Positions 1-9,727 are shown, counted from the first letter of the stretch. The stretch is 64,000 nt of DNA from Chaunax sp. Z400 (GCA_037577475.1 CM075184.1:823501-887500), one strand, 5' to 3'. Notes: generated by a model not told the origin, from the letters alone. Made by a program: numbers and translations.

Positions 1-576
1 AACCCCATTCACTTCAATGGGAAAATGAACTTGAGTATAACTCGGGAACGGAAGGTCGTAGAGACTCGGGACCTTGTTCCGTCGGACATAATTCGTGGTC
101 TCTGAACACGCCAGACTTCTCCCCGAGTCTCTACGACCTTCCGTTCCCGAGATACAGACATTCAAAATACGCCCCTACTGGACATGTCATATCTTGGGAA
201 AGGAAGGTCGCACAGACTCGGGACAAAGACTGGTGTTCTCAGAGACCACATAAACCCCTAGACGGACGTTGGTCCCGAGTCTCTACGACCTTTCGTTCCC
301 GAGATACAAACATTCCAAAAATCACCAAAAATACATGTCATATCTCGGGAACCGTAAGTCGTAGAGACTCGGTTTACCTGCTGGCGTTCTTGGAGACCCC
401 ATAAAACCAGTGAAAGAGCTTATCCCCGAGTCTCTACGACCTTCCGTTCCCGAGATACAGACATTCAAAATACGCCCCTACTGGACATGTCATTTCTCGG
501 GAAAGGAAGGTCGCACAGACTCGGGACAAAGACTGGTGTTCTCAGAGACCACATAAACCCCTAGACGGACGTTGGT

Positions 577-609
577 CCCGAGTCTCTACGACCTTCCGTT
601 TCCGAGATA
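577..609 (+). repeat. F-box, type example (33 bp)
   Basis: The F-box begins and ends with the hexamer CCCGAG (TCCGAG at the end in P), with an 18-bp core between, followed by ATA. It starts every unit in the window. Variation concentrates just after CCGTT, where copies read CCCGAG, TCCGAG, TCAGAG, GCCGAG or, in T units, CAAAAG. The box holds four CpG sites in its full form. No known protein binding motif is recognised. Confidence 0.9.
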
Positions 610-636
610 CACACATTCACTATAGGCGAACCAAAG

Positions 637-654
637 CCCATTCACTTCAATGGG
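637..654. repeat. Small hairpin in the P and H left spacer
   Basis: CCCATTCACTTCAATGGG is a 6-bp stem (CCCATT/AATGGG) with a 6-base loop. It occurs in essentially every P and H unit and in no Q or S unit, within the stretch that makes P longer. A P unit at 16741 carries CCCACTCAC, which breaks the stem. No function is known. Confidence 0.7.
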
Positions 655-670
655 AAAATAAACTTGAGTA

Positions 671-703
671 TAACTCGGGAACGGAAGGTCGTAGAGACTC
701 GGG
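671..703 (-). repeat. R-box, type example (inverted F-box)
   Basis: Bases 674-703 are the exact reverse complement of bases 755-784, the F-box of the next unit. This gives a perfect 30-bp inverted repeat with a 51-bp spacer. P units generally keep this perfect match. Q units have about three changes and S units a few different ones. Each junction between units can therefore in principle form a cruciform or, if transcribed, an RNA hairpin. Confidence 0.92.
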
Positions 704-754
704 ACCCTGATCCGTCGGACATAATTCGTGGTCCCTGAACACGCCAGACTTCTC

Positions 755-905
755 CCCGAGTCTCTACGACCTTCCGTTCCCGAGATACAAACATTCCAAA
801 AATCACCAAATATACATGTCATATCTCGGGAACCGTAAGTCGTAGAGACTCGGTTTACCTGCTGGCTTTCTTGGAGACCCCATAAAACCATTGAAAGAGC
901 TTATC
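755..905 (+). repeat. Type example of unit Q (151 bp)
   Basis: Q consists of an F-box (755-787), a 34-bp A-rich left spacer (788-821), an R-box (822-854) and a 51-bp right spacer (855-905). Its R-box is the most diverged, reading GGGAACCGTAAGTCG. Subtypes follow context. After P the F-box reads CCTTCCG and the unit ends CCATTGAAAG. After S it usually reads CCTTTCG and ends CCAGTGAAAG. After H, and before every T, the R-box reads GTAGGGACT instead of GTAGAGACT. There are 114 copies. This copy has ACCAAATATAC in the left spacer, a variant I saw only in the left domain. Confidence 0.95.
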
Positions 906-1057
906 CCCGAGTCTCTACGACCTTCCGTTCCCGAGATACAGACATTCAAAATACGCTCCTACTGGACATGTCATATCTCGGGAAAGGAAGGTCGCACAGA
1001 CTCGGGACAAAGACTGGTGTTCTCAGAGACCACATAAACCCCTAGACGGACGTTGGT
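906..1057 (+). repeat. Type example of unit S (152 bp)
   Basis: S consists of an F-box (906-938), a 35-bp left spacer (939-973) with the palindrome GACATGTC, an R-box (974-1006) of the form GGAAAGGAAGGTCGCAC, and a 51-bp right spacer (1007-1057). It is the commonest unit, with 164 copies, and mostly alternates with P or Q. Subtypes are TATCTCGGG, TATCTTGGG (a likely CpG decay), TGCGCCCC with ATTTCTCGGG, and GCTCCTAC. In the middle domain the GCTCCTAC form also reads CGGGAGAAAG in place of CGGGACAAAG. Q and S share about 59% of positions in the right spacer by my ungapped alignment, so they probably descend from one ancestor. Confidence 0.95.
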
Positions 1058-1235
1058 CCCGAGTCTCTACGACCTTCCGTTTCCGAGATACACACATTCA
1101 CTATAGGCGAACCAAAGCCCATTCACTTCAATGGGAAAATAAACTTGAGTATAACTCGGGAAAGGAAGGTCGCACAGACTCGGGACAAAGACTGGTGTTC
1201 TCAAAGACCACATAAACCCCTAGACGGACGTTGGT
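1058..1235 (+). repeat. Type example of hybrid unit H (P left half, S right half)
   Basis: The first half (1058-1151) is P: F-box with CCGTTTCCGAG and the 61-bp P left spacer. From inside the R-box onward the unit is S: AAAGGAAGGTCGCAC and the S right spacer. The R-box keeps the P start TAACTCGGG, so the switch lies within roughly its first 11 bases. There are 21 copies: five in the left domain, ten in the middle and six on the right. All are followed by Q. The simplest reading is one recombination between boxes followed by amplification. Confidence 0.93.
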
Positions 1236-1386
1236 CCCGAGTCTCTACGACCTTCCGTTCCCGAGATACAAACATTCCAAAAATCACCAAAAATACATGT
1301 CATATCTCGGGAACCGTGAGTCGTAGGGACTCGGTTTACCTGCTGGCGTTCTTGGAGACCCCATAAAACCATTGAAAGAGCTTATC

Positions 1387-1507
1387 CCCGAGTCTCTACG
1401 ACCTTCCGTTCAAAAGTTACCAACCCGGGTAGGGCCCCGATTGAGTTTTTATCCCCTTAACCTAACCTAACCCTAACCCTAACCCTAACCCCTAACCCAC
1501 ACTTGTC
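1387..1507 (+). repeat. T unit 1 (telomere-repeat module)
   Basis: The F-box is cut after CCGTT and continues CAAAAGTTACC, then a GC-rich stretch with CCCGGGTAGGGCCCC, then ATTGAGTTTTTATCCCC. The telomeric tract at 1458-1498 is TAACC x2, TAACCC x3, TAACCCC, TAACCC. The unit ends ACACTTGTCCGCT and the F-box restarts at AGTCTC. Twenty bases of the F-box are therefore present on both sides. It follows H-Q and precedes S, and has the TAGGG allele. Confidence 0.95.
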
Positions 1508-3102
1508 CGCTAGTCTCTACGACCTTCCGTTCCCGAGATACAGACATTCAAAATACGCCCCTACTGGACATGTCATATCTCGGGAAAGGAAGGTCGCACA
1601 GACTCGGGACAAAGACTGGTGTTCTCAGAGACCACATAAACCCCTAGACGGACGTTGGTCCCGAGTCTCTACGACCTTCCGTTTCCGAGATACACACATT
1701 CACTATAGGCGAACCAAACCCCATTCACTTCAATGGGAAAATAAACTTGAGTATAACTCGGGAACGGAAGGTCGTAGAGACTCGGGACCCTGATCGGTCG
1801 GACATAATTCGTGGTCCCTGAACACGCCAGACTTCTCCCCGAGTCTCTACGACCTTCCGTTCCCGAGATACAAACATTCCAAAAATCACCAAAAATACAT
1901 GTCATATCTCGGGAACCGTAAGTTGTAGAGACTCGGTTTACCTGCTGGCGTTCTTGGAGACTCCATAAAACCATTGAAAGAGCTTATCCCCGAGTCTCTA
2001 CGACCTTCCGTTCCCGAGATACAGACATTCAAAATACGCCCCTACTGGACATGTCATATCTCGGGAAAGGAAGGTCGCACAGACTCGGGACAAAGACTGG
2101 TGTTCTCAGAGACCACATAAACCCCTAGACGGACGTTGGTCCCGAGTCTCTACGACCTTCGGTTTCCGAGATACACACATTCACTATAGGCGAACCAAAG
2201 CCGATTCACTTCAATGGGAAAATAAACTTGAGTATAACTCGGGAACGGAAGGTCGTAGAGACTCGGGAGCCTGATCCGTCGGACATAATTCGTGGTCTCT
2301 GAACACGCCAGACTTCTCCCCGAGTCTCTACGACCTTCCGTTCCCGAGATACAGACATTCAAAATGCGCCCCTACTGGACATGTCATATCTTGGGAAAGG
2401 AAGGTCGCACAGACTCGGGACAAAGACTGGTGTTCTCAGAGACCACATAAACCCCTAGACGGACGTTGGTCCCGAGTCTCTACGACCTTTCGTTCCCGAG
2501 ATACAAACATTCCAAAAATCACCAAATATACATGTCATATCTCGGGAACCGTAAGTCGTAGAGACTCGGTTTACCTGCTGGCTTTCTTGGAGACCCCATA
2601 AAACCATTGAAAGAGCTTATCCCCGAGTCTCTACGACCTTCCGTTGCCGAGATACAGACATTCAAAATACGCTCCTACTGGACATGTCATATCTCGGGAA
2701 AGGAAGGTCGCACAGACTCGGGACAAAGACTGGTGTTCTCAGAGACCACATAAACCCCTAGACAGACGTTGGTCCCGAGTCTCTACGACCTTCCGTTTCC
2801 GAGATACACACATTCACTATAGGCGAACCAAAGCCCATTCACTTCAATGGGAAAATAAACTTGAGTATAACTCGGGAAAGGAAGGTCGCACAGACTCGGG
2901 ACAAAGACTGGTGTTCTCAAGGACCACATAAACCCCTAGACGGACGTTGGTCCCGAGTCTCTACGACCTTCCGTTCCCGAGATACAAACATTCCAAAAAT
3001 CACCAAAAATACATGTCATATCTCGGGAACCGTGAGTCGTAGGGACTCGGTTTACCTGCTGGCGTTCTTGGAGACCCCATAAAACCATTGAAAGAGCTTA
3101 TC
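1508..3102 (+). repeat. Left domain block 2: S-P-Q-S-P-S-Q-S-H-Q
   Basis: There are ten units, 1595 bp in all. Together with one T unit this makes a 1716-bp interval between T units. The S unit at 2622 has the unusual F-box CCGTTGCCGAG, also seen at 5149, 6593 and 8493. Only repeat units are present. Confidence 0.93.
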
Positions 3103-4186
3103 CCCGAGTCTCTACGACCTTCCGTTCAAAAGTTACCAACCCGGGTAGGGCCCCGATTGAGTTTTTATCCCCTTAACCTAACCTAACCCTAACCCTAACC
3201 CTAACCCCTAACCCACACTTGTCCGCTAGTCTCTACGACCTTCCGTTCCCGAGATACAGACATTCAAAATACGCCCCTACTGGACATGTCATATCTCGGG
3301 AAAGGAAGGTCGCACAGACTCGGGACAAAGACTGGTGTTCTCAGAGACCACATAAACCCCTAGACGGACGTTGGTCCGGAGTCTCTACGACCTTCCGTTT
3401 CCGAGATACACACATTCACTATAGGCGAACCAAACCCCATTCACTTCAATGGGAAAATAAACTTGAGTATAACTCGGGAACGGAAGGTCGTAGAGACTCG
3501 GGACCCTGATCCGTCGGACATAATTCGTGGTCTCTGAACACGCCAGACTTCTCCCCGAGTCTCTACGACCTTCCGTTCCCGAGATACAGACATTCAAAAT
3601 ACGCCCCTACTGGACATGTCATATCTCGGGAAAGGAAGGTCGCACAGACTCGGGACAAAGACTGGTGTTCTCAGAGACCACATAAACCCCTAGAAGGACG
3701 TTGGTCCCGAGTCTCTACGACCTTCCGTTTCAGAGATACACACATTCACTATAGGCGAACCAAACCCCATTCACTTCAATGGGAAAATAAACTTGAGTAT
3801 AACTCGGGAACGGAAGGTCGTAGAGACTCGGGACCTGGTTCGGTGGGACATAATTCGTGGTCCCTGAACACGCCAGACTTCTCCCCGAGTCTCTACGACC
3901 TTCCGTTCCCGAGATACAAACATTCCAAAAATCACCAAAAATACATGTCATATCTCGGGAACCGTAAGTCGTAGAGACTCGGTTTACCTGCTGGCGTTCT
4001 TGGAGACTCCATAAAACCATTGAAAGAGCTTATCCCCGAGTCTCTACGACCTTCCGTTCCCGAGATACAGACATTCAAAATACGCCCCTACTGGACATGT
4101 CATATCTCGGGAAAGGAAGGTCGCACAGACTCGGGACAAAGACTGGTGTTCTCAGAGACCACATAAACCCCTAGACGGACGTTGGT
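2622..4186 (+). repeat. Left-domain T-containing repeat, copy 1 (1565 bp)
   Basis: S-H-Q-T-S-P-S-P-Q-S. Related copies are at 6593-8163 (6 bp longer in T) and 12528-14091 (1 bp shorter in an S unit). All three carry GGTCCGGAG and GACCTGGTTCGGTGGGAC. Confidence 0.92.
3103..3223 (+). repeat. T unit 2
   Basis: Same structure as T unit 1. The telomeric tract is at 3174-3214. TAGGG allele, preceded by H-Q, followed by S. Confidence 0.95.
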
Positions 4187-7073
4187 CCCGAGTCTCTACG
4201 ACCTTCCGTTTCCGAGATACACACATTCACTATAGGCGAACCAAAGCCGATTCACTTCAATGGGAAAATAAACTTGAGTATAACTCGGGAACGGAAGGTC
4301 GTAGAGACTCGGGAGCCTGATCCGTCGGACATAATTCGTGGTCTCTGAACACGCCAGACTTCTCCCCGAGTCTCTACGACCTTCCGTTCCCGAGATACAG
4401 ACATTCAAAATGCGCCCCTACTGGACATGTCATATCTTGGGAAAGGAAGGTCGCACAGACTCGGGACAAAGACTGGTGTTCTCAGAGACCACATAAACCC
4501 CTAGACGGACGTTGGTCCCGAGTCTCTACGACCTTTCGTTCCCGAGATACAAACATTCCAAAAATCACCAAAAATACATGTCATATCTCGGGAACCGTAA
4601 GTCGTAGAGACTCGGTTTACCTGCTGGCGTTCTTGGAGACCCCATAAAACCAGTGAAAGAGCTTATCCCCGAGTCTCTACGACCTTCCGTTCCCGAGATA
4701 CAGACATTCAAAATACGCCCCTACTGGACATGTCATTTCTCGGGAAAGGAAGGTCGCACAGACTCGGGACAAAGACTGGTGTTCTCAGAGACCACATAAA
4801 CCCCTAGACGGACGTTGGTCCCGAGTCTCTACGACCTTCCGTTTCCGAGATACACACATTCACTATAGGCGAACCAAAGCCCATTCACTTCAATGGGAAA
4901 ATAAACTTGAGTATAACTCGGGAACGGAAGGTCGTAGAGACTCGGGACCCTGATCCGTCGGACATAATTCGTGGTCCCTGAACACGCCAGACTTCTCCCC
5001 GAGTCTCTACGACCTTCCGTTCCCGAGATACAAACATTCCAAAAATCACCAAATATACATGTCATATCTCGGGAACCGTAAGTCGTAGAGACTCGGTTTA
5101 CCTGCTGGCTTTCTTGGAGACCCCATAAAACCATTGAAAGAGCTTATCCCCGAGTCTCTACGACCTTCCGTTGCCGAGATACAGACATTCAAAATACGCT
5201 CCTACTGGACATGTCATATCTCGGGAAAGGAAGGTCGCACAGACTCGGGACAAAGACTGGTGTTCTCAGAGACCACATAAACCCCTAGACGGACGTTGGT
5301 CCCGAGTCTCTACGACCTTCCGTTTCCGAGATACACACATTCACTATAGGCGAACCAAAGCCCATTCACTTCAATGGGAAAATAAACTTGAGTATAACTC
5401 GGGAACGGAAGGTCGTAGAGACTCGGGAGCCTGATCCGTCGGAAATAATTCGTGGTCTCTGAACACGCCAGACTTCTCCCCGAGTCTCTACGACCTTCCG
5501 TTCCCGAGATACAGACATTCATAATACGCCCCTACTGGACATGTCATATCTTGGGAAAGGAAGGTCGCACAGACTCGGGACAAAGACTGGTGTTCTCAGA
5601 GACCACATAAACCCCTAGACGGACGTTGGTCCCGAGTCTCTACGACCTTTCGTTCCCGAGATACAAACATTCCAAAAATCACCAAAAATACATGTCATAT
5701 CTCGGGAACCGTAAGTCGTAGAGACTCGGTTTACCTGCTGGCGTTCTTGGAGACCCCATAAAACCAGTGAAAGAGCTTATCCCCGAGTCTCTACGACCTT
5801 CCGTTCCCGAGATACAGACATTCAAAATACGCCCCTACTGGACATGTCATTTCTCGGGAAAGGAAGGTCGCACAGACTCGGGACAAAGACTGGTGTTCTC
5901 AGAGACCACATAAACCCCTAGACGGACGTTGGTCCCGAGTCTCTACGACCTTCCGTTTCCGAGATACACACATTCACTATAGGCGAACCAAAGCCCATTC
6001 ACTTCAATGGGAAAATAAACTTGAGTATAACTCGGGAACGGAAGGTCGTAGAGACTCGGGAGCCTGATCCGTCGGAAATAATTCGTGGTCTCTGAACACG
6101 CCAGACTTCTCCCCGAGTCTCTACGACCTTCCGTTCCCGAGATACAGACATTCAAAATACGCCCCTACTGGACATGTCATATCTTGGGAAAGGAAGGTCG
6201 CACAGACTCGGGACAAAGACTGGTGTTCTCAGAGACCACATAAACCCCTAGACGGACGTTGGTCCCGAGTCTCTACGACCTTCCGTTTCCGAGATACACA
6301 CATTCACTATAGGCGAACCAAAGCCCATTCACTTCAATGGGAAAATAAACTTGAGTATAACTCGGGAACGGAAGGTCGTAGAGACTCGGGACCCTGATCC
6401 GTCGGACATAATTCGTGGTCCCTGAACACGCCAGACTTCTCCCCGAGTCTCTACGACCTTCCGTTCCCGAGATACAAACATTCCAAAAATCACCAAATAT
6501 ACATGTCATATCTCGGGAACCGTAAGTCGTAGAGACTCGGTTTACCTGCTGGCTTTCTTGGAGACCCCATAAAACCATTGAAAGAGCTTATCCCCGAGTC
6601 TCTACGACCTTCCGTTGCCGAGATACAGACATTCAAAATACGCTCCTACTGGACATGTCATATCTCGGGAAAGGAAGGTCGCACAGACTCGGGACAAAGA
6701 CTGGTGTTCTCAGAGACCACATAAACCCCTAGACGGACGTTGGTCCCGAGTCTCTACGACCTTCCGTTTCCGAGATACACACATTCACTATAGGCGAACC
6801 AAAGCCCATTCACTTCAATGGGAAAATAAACTTGAGTATAACTCGGGAAAGGAAGGTCGCACAGACTCGGGACAAAGACTGGTGTTCTCAAGGACCACAT
6901 AAACCCCTAGACGGACGTTGGTCCCGAGTCTCTACGACCTTCCGTTCCCGAGATACAAACATTCCAAAAATCACCAAAAATACATGTCATATCTCGGGAA
7001 CCGTGAGTCGTAGGGACTCGGTTTACCTGCTGGCGTTCTTGGAGACCCCATAAAACCATTGAAAGAGCTTATC
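3224..7073 (+). repeat. Left domain block 3: 24 units between T2 and T3
   Basis: Order: S-P-S-P-Q-S-P-S-Q-S-P-Q-S-P-S-Q-S-P-S-P-Q-S-H-Q, 3850 bp. The P unit at 3376 opens with CCGGAG instead of CCCGAG. The P unit at 3706 has TTCAGAG in its F-box and GACCTGGTTCGGTGGGAC in its right spacer. These marks recur in the related blocks at 7.2 and 13.1 kb. Confidence 0.93.
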
Positions 7074-8163
7074 CCCGAGTCTCTACGACCTTCCGTTCAA
7101 AAGTTACCAACCCGGGTAGGGCCCCGATTGAGTTTTTATCCCCTTAACCTAACCTAACCCTAACCCTAACCCTAACCCTAACCCCTAACCCACACTTGTC
7201 CGCTAGTCTCTACGACCTTCCGTTCCCGAGATACAGACATTCAAAATACGCCCCTACTGGACATGTCATATCTCGGGAAAGGAAGGTCGCACAGACTCGG
7301 GACAAAGACTGGTGTTCTCAGAGACCACATAAACCCCTAGACGGACGTTGGTCCGGAGTCTCTACGACCTTCCGTTTCCGAGATACACACATTCACTATA
7401 GGCGAACCAAACCCCATTCACTTCAATGGGAAAATAAACTTGAGTATAACTCGGGAACGGAAGGTCGTAGAGACTCGGGACCCTGATCCGTCGGACATAA
7501 TTCGTGGTCTCTGAACACGCCAGACTTCTCCCCGAGTCTCTACGACCTTCCGTTCCCGAGATACAGACATTCAAAATACGCCCCTACTGGACATGTCATA
7601 TCTCGGGAAAGGAAGGTCGCACAGACTGGGGACAAAGACTGGTGTTCTCAGAGACCACATAAACCCCTAGAAGGACGTTGGTCCCGAGTCTCTACGACCT
7701 TCCGTTTCAGAGATACACACATTCACTATAGGCGAACCAAACCCCATTCACTTCAATGGGAAAATAAACTTGAGTATAACTCGGGAACGGAAGGTCGTAG
7801 AGACTCGGGACCTGGTTCGGTGGGACATAATTCGTGGTCCCTGAACACGCCAGACTTCTCCCCGAGTCTCTACGACCTTCCGTTCCCGAGATACAAACAT
7901 TCCAAAAATTACCAAAAATACATGTCATATCTCGGGAACCGTAAGTCGTAGAGACTCGGTTTACCTGCTGGCGTTCTTGGAGACTCCATAAAACCATTGA
8001 AAGAGCTTATCCCCGAGTCTCTACGACCTTCCGTTCCCGAGATACAGACATTCAAAATACGCCCCTACTGGACATGTCATATCTCGGGAAAGGAAGGTCG
8101 CACAGACTCGGGACAAAGACTGGTGTTCTCAGAGACCACATAAACCCCTAGACGGACGTTGGT
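6593..8163 (+). repeat. Left-domain T-containing repeat, copy 2 (1571 bp)
   Basis: Same order as 2622-4186. It carries the extra TAACCC in T unit 3 and CAGACTGGGGAC in the S unit at 7531. Confidence 0.92.
7074..7200 (+). repeat. T unit 3, with one extra TAACCC (127 bp)
   Basis: This is the only T unit of a different length. Its telomeric tract (7145-7191) has four TAACCC copies in the central run instead of three, which adds exactly 6 bp. TAGGG allele, preceded by H-Q, followed by S. Confidence 0.94.
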
Positions 8164-8973
8164 CCCGAGTCTCTACGACCTTCCGTTTCCGAGATACACA
8201 CATTCACTATAGGCGAACCAAAGCCCATTCACTTCAATGGGAGAATAAACTTGAGTATAACTCGGGAACGGAAGGTCGTAGAGACTCGGGACCCTGATCC
8301 GTCGGACATAATTCGTGGTCCCTGAACACGCCAGACTTCTCCCCGAGTCTCTACGACCTTCCGTTCCCGAGATACAAACATTCCAAAAATTACCAAAAAT
8401 ACATGTCATATCTCGGGAACCGTAAGTCGTAGAGACTCGGTTTACCTGCTGGCTTTCTTGGAGACCCCATAAAACCATTGAAAGAGCTTATCCCCGAGTC
8501 TCTACGACCTTCCGTTGCCGAGATACAGACATTCAAAATACGCTCCTACTGGACATGTCATATCTCGGGAAAGGAAGGTCGCACAGACTCGGGACAAAGA
8601 CTGGTGTTCTCAGAGACCACATAAACCCCTAGACGGACGTTGGTCCCGAGTCTCTACGACCTTCCGTTTCCGAGATACACACATTCACTATAGGCGAACC
8701 AAAGCCCATTCACTTCAATGGGAAAATAAACTTGAGTATAACTCGGGAAAGGAAGGTCGCACAGACTCGGGACAAAGACTGGTGTTCTCAAGGACCACAT
8801 AAACCCCTAGACGGACGTTGGTCCCGAGTCTCTACGACCTTCCGTTCCCGAGATACAAACATTCCAAAAATCACCAAAAATACATGTCATATCTCGGGAA
8901 CCGTGAGTCGTAGGGACTCGGTTTACCTGCTGGCGTTCTTGGAGACCCCATAAAACCATTGAAAGAGCTTATC
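7201..8973 (+). repeat. Left domain block 4: S-P-S-P-Q-S-P-Q-S-H-Q
   Basis: Eleven units, 1773 bp. The first six units (7201-8163) are a near copy of 3224-4186. The Q units at 7861 and 8342 share AAAAATTACC in place of AAAAATCACC, which suggests local copying between them. The P unit at 8164 has GGGAGAATAAAC where other copies have GGGAAAATAAAC. Confidence 0.93.
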
Positions 8974-9094
8974 CCCGAGTCTCTACGACCTTCCGTTCAA
9001 AAGTTACCAACCCGGGTAGGGCCCCGATTGAGTTTTTATCCCCTTAACCTAACCTAACCCTAACCCTAACCCTAACCCCTAACCCACACTTGTC
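8974..9094 (+). repeat. T unit 4
   Basis: Telomeric tract at 9045-9085. TAGGG allele, preceded by H-Q. The following S unit has TCTCGACGACC instead of TCTCTACGACC in its F-box. Confidence 0.95.
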
Positions 9095-9727
9095 CGCTAG
9101 TCTCGACGACCTTCCGTTCCCGAGATACAGACATTCAAAATACGCCCCTACTGGACATGTCATATCTCGGGAAAGGAAGGTCGCACAGACTCGGGACAAA
9201 GACTGGTGTTCTCAGAGACCACATAAACCCCTAGACGGACGTTGGTCCCGAGTCTCTACGACCTTCCGTTTCCGAGATACACACATTCACTATAGGCGAA
9301 CCAAAGCCCATTCACTTCAATGGGAAAATAAACTTGAGTATAACTCGGGAACGGAATGTCGTAGAGACTCGGGACCCTGATCCGTCGGACATAATTCGTG
9401 GTCTCTGAACACGCCAGACTTCTCCCCGAGTCTCTACGACCTTCCGTTCCCGAGATACAGACATTCAAAATACGCCCCTACTGGACATGTCATATCTTGG
9501 GAAAGGAAGGTCGCACAGACTCGGGACAAAGACTGGTGTTCTCAGAGACCACATAAACCCCTAGACGGACGTTGGTCCCGAGTCTCTACGACCTTTCGTT
9601 CCCGAGATACAAACATTCCAAAAATCACCAAAAATACATGTCATATCTCGGGAACCGTAAGTCGTAGGGACTCGGTTTACCTGCTGGCGTTCTTGGAGAC
9701 CCCATAAAACCATTGAAAGAGCTTGTC
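9095..9727 (+). repeat. Left domain block 5: S-P-S-Q
   Basis: Four units, 633 bp, the shortest spacing between T units in the window. The P unit at 9247 has GGAATGTCG in its R-box. P-S-Q followed by T and the next block is repeated at 14092-15777. Confidence 0.93.

Larger units (their letters stand above)
577..754 (+). repeat. Type example of unit P (178 bp)
   Basis: P consists of an F-box (577-609), a 61-bp left spacer (610-670), an R-box (671-703) and a 51-bp right spacer (704-754). Its F-box reads CCGTTTCCGAG where Q and S read CCGTTCCCGAG. Its left spacer is 26-27 bp longer than in Q or S and includes a small hairpin at 637-654. Its right spacer looks inverted relative to Q and S. Two main subtypes exist. 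One has ACTCGGGACCCTGATC and GTCCCTGAAC and is normally followed by Q. The other has TCGGGAGCC or TATGGAGC with GTCTCTGAAC and is followed by S. There are 92 copies in the window, including a partial one at 1-121. Confidence 0.95.
1..1386 (+). repeat. Left domain block 1: P(partial)-S-Q-S-P-Q-S-H-Q
   Basis: The window opens 57 bases into a P unit, which ends at 121. Complete units then start at 122, 274, 425, 577, 755, 906, 1058 and 1236. Bases 1-1057 correspond to 4244-5300 (offset 4243). Units from 122 through the first T unit correspond to 11744-13129 (offset 11622). No gene is present. Confidence 0.93.

Noticed and set aside
577..609. CENP-B box in the F-box or R-box
   Set aside because: TTCCGTTTCCGAG and TTTCGTTCCCGAG look similar at first glance, but the conserved positions of the CENP-B core (TTCG, A, CGGG with correct spacing) are not met in either orientation.
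586..891. Open reading frames of about 60-141 codons on both strands, recurring at almost every unit
   Set aside because: They overlap on opposite strands, begin and end at fixed places in the units, recur whenever the unit order recurs and change frame with unit order. No domain, signal peptide or codon pattern is recognisable. They are by-products of stop-poor boxes.
960..975. p53-type half site GGACATGTCA in S units
   Set aside because: The last position does not fit and no second half site is properly spaced. It is a short palindrome in a satellite spacer.
1458..1498. A true chromosome end
   Set aside because: Each tract is only 41-47 bp and is followed on both sides by satellite. These are interstitial tracts.
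1387..1527. Transposon insertion with a 20-bp target-site duplication at each T unit
   Set aside because: T has no terminal repeats, coding capacity or poly-A tail, and all 16 lie at the same site with the same content. Amplification of one event explains this better than repeated insertion.
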